Assembly (NCBI GenBank): GCA_002633005.1
Contig: NMRA01000023.1
Location: 941,158 to 1,005,157, forward strand
Direction: 5' to 3'
Source of the DNA: Phoronis australis
Lineage: Eukaryota > Phoronida > Phoronidae
DNA: 64,000 bases
Position 1 is the first letter of the stretch, and every line of letters begins with the position of its first letter. The translations under genes and the position numbers were made by a program. The notes under the pieces were generated by a model. It worked only from the letters and a program-made list of their open reading frames with translations. It made no database searches and had not been told where the DNA came from. Shown piece after piece: positions 37,010 to 48,269 of the stretch.

Positions 37010-37114
37010 CTCGGGTATTACCCACTCCTCAGTTTACCTGAACCAATGTTTATGCTTTACTAATACACACATGTAGATAAAATTGAGCTGAGGAGTTTCT
37101 TGTTTCAGGGGTCT

Positions 37115-37190
37115 AGCAGAGAGCCCCAGTGGGACGCCAACCCACGACCTTGAGTAAAGGAAACGGATACGTATCCCGCTAGAATACTTT
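37115..37190 (-). ncRNA. tRNA-like (SINE-type) remnant
   Basis: On the minus strand a box-A-like TAGCGGGATACG is followed by a perfect T-arm, GTGGG-TTGGCGT-CCCAC (37145-37129), at tRNA-like spacing. The T-loop lacks the usual TTCGA core and a full cloverleaf cannot be closed with confidence, so a tRNA-derived SINE or pseudo-tRNA is likelier than a working gene. Confidence 0.35.
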
Positions 37191-37199
37191 GATTTTGCC

Positions 37200-38150
37200 G
37201 TAAGTAACATTACCTACGTCCGAGAAGTGTCGGGACTTTCATCCGGAGCGGATCGACGCTATTGTCCTACGCTTCACCTGCGAGCAATTGATGTCGTGTT
37301 AATTGTCATGTCGTCTGCATGTTATGTGGATGCTTATGAACAGTAATGCTCTGCAATGAGCGATTGTGGTATTTTTTAACGAAAACTGTTGGTTAATGCA
37401 TTTTGAAAATTGGCCAGTATGTATGGGCAGAGATGTTTACTACAGTTTATGGTCGGGTAATTACACTTGGGTCTTGCGCGCACCGGGCAATGCTGTCATC
37501 GCAACTGGATCCAACTCTGGTGCCGCGCTCTCTTTGATCCCGGTAAAAGCCGCTCAGAAGGACGAGCGGTGAAAAGTCAAGCATATCTTTAGAAATAAAC
37601 AGACTAAAAAGTCTTGACAGACTCCGCATTTTCTTTGAAAACCTTATCGGTCTGCGTAGTGTCCAGTATCCATGGATAACACATCTTTTCAAAAGCTATT
37701 GCAAAATAGAACAAGGAACTAAAATCAAATACTGAGCTTACATTCAACTGAGCGATGTTCCGTTCCCATCGCGAGGAGTAGATAATGCCGTGGTGGCGGT
37801 CGGCTGTTGACGTAGTACGCGCCACCACAGCATTAGCCAATGAAAGTCCTAGCAATGAGGACGCAACATAGTTCAGCTGAAATGTAAGTCCAGTATTAGG
37901 TTTTAGTTCTTTTCTATATTTATCGACTGGATGTCTAAATTTCACCAATTGATTCTACTGCAAAATATTTCTCTAAGTAGGAGGGGGACAAACCACTCCC
38001 GTCCTTTGTGCAGCACATTGGATTACAGCTTCGCGCGACATCAAACACCCAAAGAATTGAAAAGAATCCCTGTGTAAACTGGTGTTTCAATCTGTAAGAA
38101 AGTTTATTTCAATTCAAAAGACAACACCAAACACATGAGCTGATCAGTCA
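37200..38150. other. No gene recognised
   Basis: Open stretches at 37366-37572 and 37604-37948 on opposite strands have no motif. Likely sequence next to, or the 5' end of, the LINE that follows. Confidence 0.35.
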
Positions 38151-38672
38151 TTACTGGGTGGCCTATAGGGTAAGCACTTATACCCTTTTATCAATTCTAA
38201 AACGTGTTACATCTAAGTTATCCATAGTGAGAGATCTTCAGTACATCTTTTTTGTTTTCTTCAGCGAATTTGAGTGTTCAAACTCAAATTTTTCACCTTC
38301 TTTTCTCCGTTACTATTTGGTCATATTTCCTCTGTACATATCTTTAGGTCAATCATTATCTACATGTATGTGTTTTGTATTCACTTGCAACAGAACTAAC
38401 TGGTTTCCCAAGATTGAATTTATATGCTGTGCTTTTCAACTAAGTTGCAATTTATGTACCAGTAAGCGAGTCTATGATATAATTTTTTTAAATGGCTCCC
38501 CTAATTGTCCAGACTACCTTATTCATTTAACAATCCTTGAATTTTCAATAAGCATTGGTGTATTAATTGTTAAATACGGCTATCCTTTGAGTGCCTCGAG
38601 TAGTGTGAGTTTCTCTGGTCTGACAATGTTTCCCCCGCATGGTCACAGTTCAATTCTTCTCACGGGCATCGA

Positions 38673-41600
38673 ATGAGATATCACGCTATGCTGGTTCAGC
38701 TTACTGATGTGTCTTACTATTGTTTACATAACACCTGTATGGATTACGGAATCGTCATTGGCATGTGCCTCCTTTTAGCTGGCGATGTTGAAGAAAATCC
38801 TGGACCGGAAGACAATACTACTTTTAAAATCTTATTTTCAAATATTAACAGCATTAAATCTAACAATTTCTCCAGATTCCAACTTCTAAAAAAGATTGTT
38901 CTGTCTTAGGATTATATGATAGTCGCTCTTTGTGAAACTTGTAATGTTACCAAAGACGACCTTGATAATGAACTAATCATTCCTGGTTACAGTGTAGCCT
39001 ATCACTGTCAGTGGTCGTGGCATCATCTTATTCACCAAAACACACTCTCATTTAAATTATATCCTAGCTTAACTTGTCCTCAGTTATGCAGCTGATGGAT
39101 TGAAATTTATTTATTATGGGTTGTTTTATCGCTCACTTTCTCAATCTCCAACTGAAAGAAAACTGTACTTCAAAGCCCTAGTCGATCAGTTAGCGGAACT
39201 TAACCGCAACAGCGTTAGTATAATCATAAATGGTGATTTCAATGCCCGAAACTCTACAAGGTGCAATGATGATCATGGCAATACGGCCGGACTACAATTG
39301 TGTGATATCTTATTGTCTAATGACGGCATACAGCTAATTAATGAGCCAACCCGTATCACCGACGTTTCTCATTCATGTATTGATCTCTGTATAACAAGCA
39401 ATTTGAGTATCATTGACACATGTTCTGTAATACCTCCTATTGGCAATTCTGATCACCACACAATCGAAACCACCCTAACACCTAAAAAACCGGTTAAAGA
39501 ACAACACACCACTCGAACCAATTGGAAATATGATCAAGTCGACACCGATAAATTGCGTCAGGATATCACCAACACTGACTGGGATTCCATATTGAACACT
39601 GGCGACATTGATGATACTGTTTCACTCTTCACTAGTACTCTCTATGAAATTTTAAAAAACAACATCCCATCAACTGAAAAGATAATTAAACACAACAGCC
39701 AACCGTGGTTCAACAATAATGTTAAACGGGCATTCCGCATAAGAAACAGACTTTACAGCTCTTTCAGAAGATCTAACAACACTAAAATCTACAACAGATA
39801 CAAGGAGCACTCACTTCTGGTTGAAACTTTAGTAAATCAAGCCAAAGCTGATCACCGCCACAAGCTTTTTCAACAAATTAACAGCGCAAGCAAGAACTCC
39901 AAAGAATACTGGAACATCATCAATAAAATACGCTGCTGTCAACAACAATCCTCTTATCCTGTCATTAATCATAATGGTAACATAGCCTCAAGTAGTAGTG
40001 ACAAGTGTGATTTGTTTCTCAAATTTTTCACGAACAAAAGCCACATTACACCAAATGAAGTAGGTAACTTTCCCTTTCTTCGTGAACGTTGTCTCAATCA
40101 ACTGTCTGACATCCCGGCTGATCAAACTGATGTCCGGAAGTTTCTCAATGAAATTGGCCCCAATAAGAATGATGGCACAGCTTTAATAACCAGCAAGATG
40201 ATCAAAATGATTACCAACGAAATTACCATGCCCCTGAACAATCTGTTTAACAAACTTCTTCAGCTAGGCATATATCCGTCTTCTTGGAAACGGAATTATG
40301 GTACCTATACACAAAAAAGGCTCCAAAAGTAAAATTTCAAATTATCGCCCAATAACTTTACTTAACACGCTGTCCAAAAACCTTGCAGTATTCTCAAACA
40401 AAACAACTTGATCTATCATCGTCAATTTGTTGTTTTGCGTGCGAACAGCACCGTGACACAACTTGTTGAAATTATACATGAGATTTAATTACATTTTGAG
40501 AAGGGTGAGAGTGTCAGGTCCATTTTTCAAGATATAGCTTCTGCTTTCGACTGTGTCTCTCACGACCTTCTACTTCACAAACTTCGATCTTATGGCATTA
40601 CTGGTAATCTTTAAACATGTTCACCTCATATCTCTCTGAAAGAACACACAGTGTTAGTGTCGGCGGCGTAGGCCTACTTTCAACTTTATCCCCTCCTGGA
40701 TTTGTAAACACAGGTGTACCGCAGGGTAGCGTATTGGGCCCTCTTCTCTTCTAGGTTTATATTAATGACCTTCCTGATAAACAGTCATGTAGCACAGACC
40801 TTTATGCAGATGACACGGAGCTTTTTTACCCCTTCGCCGGGAATAGCCCTGAATGATCTTTGCAGCTTCAACACGACTTAATTAAACTCAGCTATTGGTC
40901 ACAAGAATGGAGAATGAAATTTAAACCAGAAAAAGGGTTGACCTCACCTTCTCCAAATCTATTAATGCTCTCTTCCTTGTTGACCAGTATTATGACCTTA
41001 AACTTAATGATGAAATCATTCCTAGAAAACAGTCGCACAGACATCTGGGTATACTGTTAGATGAAAAACTCTCATTCACCCCTCACGTTTCGGGAGCTCG
41101 TACAAAAAACTCAGGAACTAATTAACCCACTTAAGCTTGTCTCTCGTCATCTGAATTCCACACATTTAGAAGTTTTGTTCAAATCCTTTATACTTAAACA
41201 CATTGATTATTGTGATATTATATATCAGTCTGCCAATACGGGTGCACTCCAACATTTGGATAAGTTACAATATCAAGCTGCCTTACTCATAACCGGAGCT
41301 TACAGGGGAACCAATAGTGTTAAGGTTTTGAATAGTCTCAAGTGGCCCAAACTGTCTACTCGACGCAATCTTCACATGACTACATTTACTTTCAAGGTAA
41401 TAAACAATGTCAACAACGTTTCTGTCAAAAAATATTTGATCTATACACTAGACAAGGCCATCGTATTGACTTGAGATCCTCCACCCCATATGCAATTCCT
41501 CCGTCGTTCAGTCAGGCAGTCAGAAGGTCTACAGTTGTGATGTGCATCAACAACTAGAATTCTCTTCCAGTCTCTGTTAAGGAAAGCAACTATTTTACGA

Positions 41601-41957
41601 GTATAAAAAATAATTTAACTCAGTAAACTTGACTCAATCCCCCCTTCCCCACGATAAAGAAATATCACTGTACAGATCAAGATGTGGCATTTTCCTCAAC
41701 TCTGACAAGTTCAGGCACAACTTTAGTAATGTCTCTCCAAACTGTAAATGTGGTGACCATCAATCTTATCCTCATATTTTCTTCAAATGTCCCGTCATCG
41801 AATACCTGAGAGACTCACGCTTTCGTGCACTCAATGAAAACCATTCAATTCCTAACGCTCTTAAAGGAGAATGCCACCCAAAAAACAACCTAATTTGTAT
41901 CAATTTAGATCGAGTAGTTCTACTCCATAACGACACGTACGATTGTGTTACCTGACA
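38673..41957 (+). pseudogene. CR1-like LINE with N-terminal 2A peptide, nearly full length, frameshifted
   Basis: Encodes an AP-type endonuclease plus reverse transcriptase. In order: hydrophobic leader and 2A motif (38739-38807); endonuclease start KILFSNINSIKSN; a TAG at 38907; MIVALCETC; a frame change; GDFNAR and SDHH in the intact 410-codon frame at 39100-40332 (residues 45-50 and 117-120); linker with WFNNNVKRAFRIRNRL; fingers SKMIKM; a frame change into VPIHKKGSK and SNYRPITLLNTLSKNLA; FQDIASAFDCVSHD (near 40525); GVPQGSVLGPLLF; YADDTELF (near 40803); thumb LQHDLIKLSYWSQEW; YRGTNSVKVL; and a C-terminal CKCGDH...HIFFKCP knuckle-like motif (41629-41955). At least five frameshifts and stops make it inactive. 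No separate ORF1 is evident; the 172-codon frame at 38158-38676 looks non-coding. No target duplication was found. Confidence 0.9.
38781..38807 (+). other. 2A ribosome-skipping motif GDVEENPGP
   Basis: The nine residues fit the 2A consensus D-(V/I)-E-x-N-P-G-P exactly; skipping would occur between Gly (38802-38804) and Pro (38805-38807). It is preceded by a hydrophobic run starting at an in-frame Met (MDYGIVIGMCLLLA, 38739 onward). 2A sequences at the N-terminus of APE-type non-LTR elements are described for sea urchin, amphioxus, hemichordate and mollusc elements, and some 2A-containing leaders there double as signal sequences. Confidence 0.9.
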
Positions 41958-42950
41958 CCTGACGGCAGACGGAGGTGTTGGAATTATCCAATGACGTTAT
42001 CGGTTTCACACGCAGTCTGTTTTGGTGTCAGCTTATCGCTTGAAGTCATCGTTTAACACCAATAAATCATCAAACTTCCATGTAAAACCCTTAAAAATAC
42101 ACCGAGTTCTTACAAAAACGTGTTGTTTTATTTCGCGCTTACGGATTTATTGTTATTTGGACACACCGTAGCCTACAAAGTTCGGCAGGCTAATAAGGTC
42201 CGTAGCAGGAGTTTGGGGTCTGTTCGGAGATAATTTCGAAGTATTTTCCGTGAGATACATGTACAGACATGAGAACCTATATCTGTGTCGTGTAGAATTG
42301 TGATATTTGAGTTCTAAACACAAAACGCTTGTTATCCTGGCCAGTGGCTCGGAGCCTGATCAGGCCCGTCGCGGCCGGCCGGATTGACTCGTTATCCCGG
42401 GTGGGCCAGTGACTCGGAAACTCATCAGACATCACGAACATAAACCAACCAAAGTTCAGTGGAAACTAAAGAAAATACTACGCTAGTGAGCCAAAGTAAT
42501 GTGCACGTGATTATGTTGGTGAATTACCACGAGACTGCAAATCTACTTACTTGTCGGCGGCCGAAAATTCAGGCTCCGCTTTGGCCACAGCACCGTCAGG
42601 GCAGAAATTGTACATTGACAATCATTATTTGAGTAATGTAAATGTAAATAAAGATTCCCCTAACACCTGGCCGTGGGATGGAAATCGAGTTGTTTCACAA
42701 CAGTTTCTGCCAGCAAACACTAAATTAGCATGATCTCACACACACGGCCTCAGTGTCCCGTCAATTAGTTTTATTGCACCTAAAGCCGGTAAAGCAGTGA
42801 TTTATTCATTGCTGGCTTCTCAAATCATTTGCACTCACGAACACCCCAAAGGCATTACAAATTGCATCTAATGAGACAGACTTTGTTTCAGTTTTATATA
42901 AGTTTTGGTTAGAGTGAGAATAATTCATTTTGAAAGAGAACGCTCAGTAA
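41958..42950. other. No gene recognised; repeated CCAGTGxCTCGG words
   Basis: Around 42340-42420 GGCCAGTGGCTCGGA and GGCCAGTGACTCGGA flank a GC-rich inner palindrome (GCGGCCGGCCGG). Otherwise plain sequence, perhaps including the LINE 3' tail. Confidence 0.35.
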
Positions 42951-42963
42951 TAAACGCCAACAT

Positions 42964-43135
42964 GGCAACTCGCAATCCCGACTTAAGACGAGCCAGAGCT
43001 CATCAGTCCCGACTTCGCAGGTGGATCGTTAAGTTTTGCAGGCTATCAATTCGAACAGGAATACAGTGATGACGAAATACTAGAGAGGCGCCTTGAACAA
43101 GCTCAGACAACGGAACGTATGGTATTATTTGGTAA
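42964..43135 (+). CDS. Possible first coding exon of an unknown gene
   Basis: AACATGGCAACTCGC gives a good start context (42961). In a frame one base off, from about 43000, it reads ELISPDFAGGSLSFAGYQFE then QEYSDDEILERRLEQAQTTE and MVLF, ending at a donor-like TTTG/GTAAGC (43130-43136). The acidic, Gln/Glu-rich composition looks like real protein, but the frame change after the ATG needs either a sequencing error or a mutation. No family is recognised. Confidence 0.3.
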
Positions 43136-44228
43136 GCCGGCATTCGTCCGGCACTGTCGACGTCTGCAGGCCACAGACACGGAGATGTTTCACGGCCTCA
43201 TACTTGCTATTTACAGATTACATTTCATTCTTCACTACCATGAGCCACTTCCTAAGCATTTGGACTCTCGACGAAGTAAAAAAAAAACGTATACCCGCTT
43301 TCCTCGAAGGTGCTTAGTTCGGACAAGCGGGAACAATGCATCGCAACATAGCGGCATTCACTCTGCATATGAACCACTGACGTCTCTAGCATCGTTTCTC
43401 ACCTTCTTCGCAGGTTAACGCGACACAAATTGGCAAGGTAAAGTCGATCGTATGCGAGGCGATGTGGATATAGACCGATTAAAACGGCAAAAAAGACTAA
43501 TTAAATCGGGTGGCATTCTCCTTTAATTCTTGTAATAATATCCGTACTAGAGTTACATTATTATTGAATTGTAGTCCTAACCTTGACCTCATTCTCAACA
43601 AATTTCTCCTAAGCAACTTTAGTAAATTTTTATGTACCGTTTATCAATATTGTTGCATCTGATTTCCATACATGAATCTGTACATATTTTTGTTTTTATA
43701 TTATTTTAATAGCATATTGGAATACTTATATTAGATGCTACTTAATTGTATATACCTCAATTAATATTAGTTTACAACCCAGATATAATGCTTCGCGGTT
43801 TCTGGGTTTGTTATTATTTCTTTGTATGTTCTGTGTATTCTTTAATAAATATATATTAAATATCACTTTAAAAGAATTGAAAAATGAAAGCGGCCATCAG
43901 TATCTTCTATTAAATCTTCATCAGATATTTGATCAAATGTTTTCCATGTGGAAGATTTCCGGAAAATTCATGAATGTGAATGAAATACACCAGACAGACA
44001 CGATCGCCCTCTTTGTCGTGTTTTTGATGGAATCAAAATAATTATCAGGCGTTGGGCATGAGCGATGAGCCAGTCCGGCCTATCGAGAGCAGTAGAAAAC
44101 CAGGCTCCCGTTCAGTAACGCTAGGACCTCGCTAAAAAGCAAGACTTCGCGAGATTACGAGAGATTTTGCACTGCGTTTTAAATAAGAACACGTGACTTT
44201 GACTTGGTTTTTGCTAGGTCCTAGCGTA

Positions 44229-44626
44229 CAGTACAGCCACTGAATTATTAGACTCTCTCCGGTCTAGCCACCCTTGACCGTAACCGGAGAGAGACCGGAG
44301 AGTGAGGCGTGAATTAACCGTGGCAGCTGGCGGGAGCCTAAGCGTGACTGTATCCGAAGCTTACCGTGAGTTAGGCGTGAACGAAGCGCGAACCAGCCGT
44401 GAGCCAGCTAGGCGTGAGTTTACCTGCATCGCAGATAAAAAGTAATTTATTAAAATTATATCAGTAACTAGCACTGATGTGTGTATTCTCATAGACTTTT
44501 GCTCATATGATATTTAATTTTTTTTGAAATCGTCCCGTGCAGTAAAAGACCAAAATTTCACTTCAGGAAACAGACCTTTGGACTTTACTTTTCACTCATA
44601 TATATATATATATACATATACATATA

Positions 44627-44702
<76 letters not shown>

Positions 44703-45720
44703 CGTTTTTATATAAACTAATGAAAGAATCTTAACACGCATGTACATGGCGGAATTATTCAATTGCCTTCACGATATGAAAGAGCATAGCATGTCAATTC
44801 TGAGCACAATGATCCCAAGTTCCGGCATCATGCGGAGAAAACTGATCGCGCCCAGGCATTTGAAGAATCAAACAGAATACCGCTATTATTATTTTAGTGA
44901 AGAATTACCCCGGGATACCGTTTACTCAGTCGAAACGCATGTACTACGGGGAAGGGGCTAAATATAATTGAACTGCACTACGGATTGAGGACTTTTAAGT
45001 CAAAACATTTGCTTGCAGTAAGGGATGGTTATGTCAGAAGGGCGGCCTATTGAAATTTTCTGTACGCCAGTACGGTACAAAGATTTACAGAGTGACACAA
45101 TACTTCACAAGATGCGTAGGCTATTTTTGTGGCGAATAACTATATCCACCTGTGACAACTAAGTTTCAAGGAGTGCACAACCATGTAAAAATGACTCTGG
45201 ACACAGCGTCGTGTTCATTCGTATTTACTAACCGGGGTTACTGTACATGTATGTCGTTGATGGGACTTGCTCTTAAGTCGTAAATTGAACATGTACATGT
45301 ACAAGACGAGCTGAAGGAAGACGTTTGTGTGAACAACACATGGAATTACAGAGTTAGTCGGAACCCAAGCGTGATACAGTGTAGATGACTGCTTGCAAAG
45401 ATACTCTATAATAAACTATAATGTCTTTGCAACTTGACCGAAAAGACAGGCAATCAAGACGTTGCATGTATTTTTACTGGTTAGCCCGGTGCCCGACCAT
45501 GGTTACGACAGCTACCAAAGGCGTGAAGAAAGCGTGAGGTAAGCGTTAACGAGGCGTGAGAAAGGCGTTAACTAAACCAGAGGTAAGCATGAGGACTACA
45601 CGGACAGTAGGCGTGAGGCGACCGTGACTGATTTCTGTCACGCCTGCGTTCCGGTTGCGCTCCGGTCTGGCCAGGCGTGAGGTAGCCCGGACGAAGTCTA
45701 AAAATTCAGTGGCTGTACTG
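44229..45720. mobile_element. 1.5-kb Tc1/mariner-type non-autonomous TIR element
   Basis: Terminal inverted repeats CAGTACAGCCACTGAATT (44229) and its inverted copy ending 45720 continue as ATTAGACT/TTTAGACT. Both ends are flanked by TA (44227-44228 and 45721-45722), the Tc1/mariner target. Sub-terminal regions on both sides are packed with GGCGTGAG, GCGTGAAC and CCGTGAG-type words. No transposase is found inside. An AT microsatellite lies within. Confidence 0.8.
44597..44712. repeat. (TA)n microsatellite
   Basis: Nearly pure TA dinucleotides with a few CATATA interruptions, inside the 1.5-kb TIR element. The open frame across it (a Tyr-Ile repeat) is an artefact of the dinucleotide. Confidence 0.95.
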
Positions 45721-45761
45721 TAGGTTCTATCTTTTTATGAACGCACGCCAGGTGCATGACG

Positions 45762-46295
45762 GCGATATCCCGTTGCTCCCAACTTGTTCGATTCTATAGC
45801 TCAACGACAAGTTGGGAAGTTTACCCGCTAGCCAATATCTTATACGACTGATTAATTCCATTCCGGCATTTATGGTTCTGGAGGGCCTGCGCTCTTTTGT
45901 TGGATAATTGATCGTATCTAGACTGACTGGGCTGGGCTGATAAAACTGAAAGTTAAGTTATAACATATTTGAGCTTAAACCAATAGCATTTCTGAATTCC
46001 TCATCAAATGCTGATCATGTACCGTTTTCGAATCAAAATCGCCCAACTACAACAGAAGTTAAGACAACCTATTCTGTCCAAACGGATGCACTGGGTTTGA
46101 CTGTGTTCATAAGCGTTCGGTAATAGCGTGCAACCACCATACCTTTCCCTTGAAGCCTGGGAGATACGTGGCCTGCTTGTTATCATATGGGACAAAATAC
46201 TGAGCTCGGTAGTTAACAAAAGAGCAAGATTTTATCGCACGTTCAGCACCCCTCACGTCTGGAAAAGTTACTGAACGACAGAACGCTGTAATGAC
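45762..46295. repeat. Dispersed 535-bp repeat, copy 1
   Basis: Matches 62471-63000 in the same orientation: CCGTTGCTCCCAACTTGTTC, AAGTTGGGAAGTTTACCC, TTATAACATATTTGA and AAACCAATAGCATTTCTGA appear in the same order, with many substitutions. CAACTTGT and ACAAGTTGGGAAG can form a hairpin at its start. No coding frame is shared; unclassified. Confidence 0.75.
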
Positions 46296-46512
46296 AGTTT
46301 TGCGTGCGACAGGTTTTCATCATAGCGTGGCGAATATCGGTGTACCTAATCATCTATGTTAACAGATGCGTGATCGAAGTAAACGTGACCGGTGTTGTGT
46401 TATTACATAGAATGTGAAGGAGGAACAACGGAGGGAAGAACTTGATACCACAGCGTACGAAAATACGAAGGGGATGTAAAAAACTCCTTGTCTACTACTT
46501 GATTACATTAGT

Positions 46513-46772
46513 CAGGGGCGACTCCAGGATTTCGAGTTGGGGGGCAGGGCACAAGAATAATCAGAATTTCGCGCGCGCCCAGCCTAAAATGTAGGGATGC
46601 TGGGCTTGTGGACCTATAGTTATTAATAAAAAAATGATAAACGGGGTTTGCTCAAGGCCTATGCATTGTGCATTCGCCCCGAGCACCCCGTGGTTCGCGC
46701 ATATGCTAGTCAACAATTCGCACACCGAACTGCCAAATGGTTTCTAGGNCCCCCCCCCTAAATCCGCCACTG
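46513..46772. mobile_element. 260-bp MITE with CAG(G/T)GGCG ends
   Basis: The ends read CAGGGGCGACTCCAGGATTT and, inverted, CAGTGGCGGATTTAGGGGGG, and are flanked by TTAGT on both sides (46508-46512 and 46773-46777). G-runs and C-runs abut the inverted repeats. An N (46749) lies within the C-run and is probably a base-calling failure there. No coding capacity. The superfamily is left open. Confidence 0.75.
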
Positions 46773-47104
46773 TTAGTGTCGTTGAGGCAGTGTTGATTAT
46801 AGCTAGGAACCAATGTGAGAAGGAATAGAAAAGCGGCATCTTTCAAAGCGTTATTCTATTCACTAATCCGATATTTGGTTTCTGTCATCGCTGCGGTTTG
46901 GCTGGTGAGCAATCCTACAAGTCTTAGCGTTACATCCGGGACTTGTACGCTTGGTGCTAAGAGACGGAATGCGACAAAGTGAGAGAAAGCAATTAGCTTT
47001 ATTGCTGTATAAGATTCAATTTTAAGCGTTCGTGCATGCCATGTTGTTGAAAACGCATTTTAATTAGTGCATGGGCAGCACGTACAAATTACAAGTTTAT
47101 CAAA

Positions 47105-47618
47105 ATGTTTGATAAATTTTTTGATTGCTTAAACGTAAGATCCCTTTATGAGTATATCACGAAACATAAACCTCCGCTTGCACCTTACGAGAGTGTTGAT
47201 GATCCACGATTTGATTGGTTAAGGAATGAATTCCTTGCGGACTTGAAGGAATGGAGAGACGAGATCAACAACCGCCCGGAAACTTCAGTGCAAGTGATAG
47301 AGCTACCAAACCATGGAGGTGATTCAAATTACTGTTAACTCGTTTGTAGAAGCATGTCAGTTTCTGCTAGGACAAGTTGCATCTTTTGTTCTAAGTGAAA
47401 ATTTGAACCAGGACCCTCTTGAACAGTGGTTTTCAATGCAACGCAATGCTGGTGGAGCAAATGAAAATCTTACTGTGGCTCAGTTTAACTAAAATACAGC
47501 TGCTTTGCGGTTGCAGAAGTCGTGTGCCATAAAATCCCTGAATGCCAATATCAGGGGCCAACAAGAAGACAGATGCATAGACAATACTCTATTAACAAAG
47601 AAAAAACGCAAAACATAG
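47105..47618 (+). pseudogene. P-element-like (THAP9-type) transposase, C-terminal remnant
   Basis: DNA transposase fragment. The first frame (47105-47338) reads MFDKFFDCLNVRSLYEYITK then SVDDPRFDWLRNEFLADLKE. After a frameshift, the frame from 47313 reads VNSFVEACQFLLGQVASFVL, LNQDPLEQWFSMQRNAGGAN and ENLTVAQFN, then an in-frame TAA (47490-47492) followed by NTAALRLQKSCAIKSLNANI. These match the C-terminal part of P-element-type transposases (DPLExxFSxQRxxGG...NTxALR). The N-terminal THAP DNA-binding domain and catalytic core are absent. Dead because of the frameshift and stop. Confidence 0.75.
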
Positions 47619-47629
47619 CTCATGATAAT

Positions 47630-48260
47630 CGTATGAATATCATGCATGAAAAAGTGTTCCAACTGATTGTTTTACAGATTTATTTTTAGAACAGTGTTGA
47701 GGTGATTCTAATGCTGTGGTCTTATTGAGTAATAGTGGTAACATGTATGTGCCCATGCTGTTGGCTTACTGATGTGCTCGTAACGGATTTCTGGTAATAA
47801 ACAGAATTTCCTTGAAATCAGATTAATTTTAAAGTGTTGCAACAAGGATCATTCAGCACCCATTTTGAGAGGGCACTTTGATTTTAGAACAAGTTTTGAA
47901 TTTCTGGTGGTGCCCACCACAGTTGAATGGCACTGAATTGCCATTTAAAGAGCAAACACACGTAGCATTGTAATTTACGAAGTGTTCCTATTTTAAGGTG
48001 TCTCGAATGATAAGATTTCTTAATTTACTCTGTTGAAAATGGAACATCTTTAAAGAGTCCATAGCTAACAACACTAAAGGTAATATTTTGAAAACCTGTT
48101 TTTAATCATTTATTCATATGTACATGTTTCAAATCTTAACACAAAGACTCTCGAAGGTGACAAGTCACAATGTGCATCTTTCATTAAAGTTGATTCATAA
48201 CTTTCAGGGATTTACGCAGCCTTTTCTGACCCTTCACATTGCAATACTGCTGCTTTTCAT
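47630..48260. other. No gene recognised
   Basis: AT-rich spacer between the P-element-like fragment and the 3' end of the minus-strand gene. No inverted ends that would bound the P-like element were found. Confidence 0.4.
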
Positions 48261-48269
48261 ACAAACTTA

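Noticed and set aside
38158-38676. 172-codon frame in front of the 2A LINE as a possible ORF1
   Set aside because: Composition is dominated by Phe, Leu, Ser and Cys from T-rich DNA, with no coiled coil, RRM, zinc knuckle or esterase signature.
44524-44715. Open frame with a Tyr-Ile repeat
   Set aside because: It is the translation of the TA microsatellite.
46749-46749. N as another haplotype join
   Set aside because: It lies inside a C-run of a MITE and no duplicated sequence starts after it.
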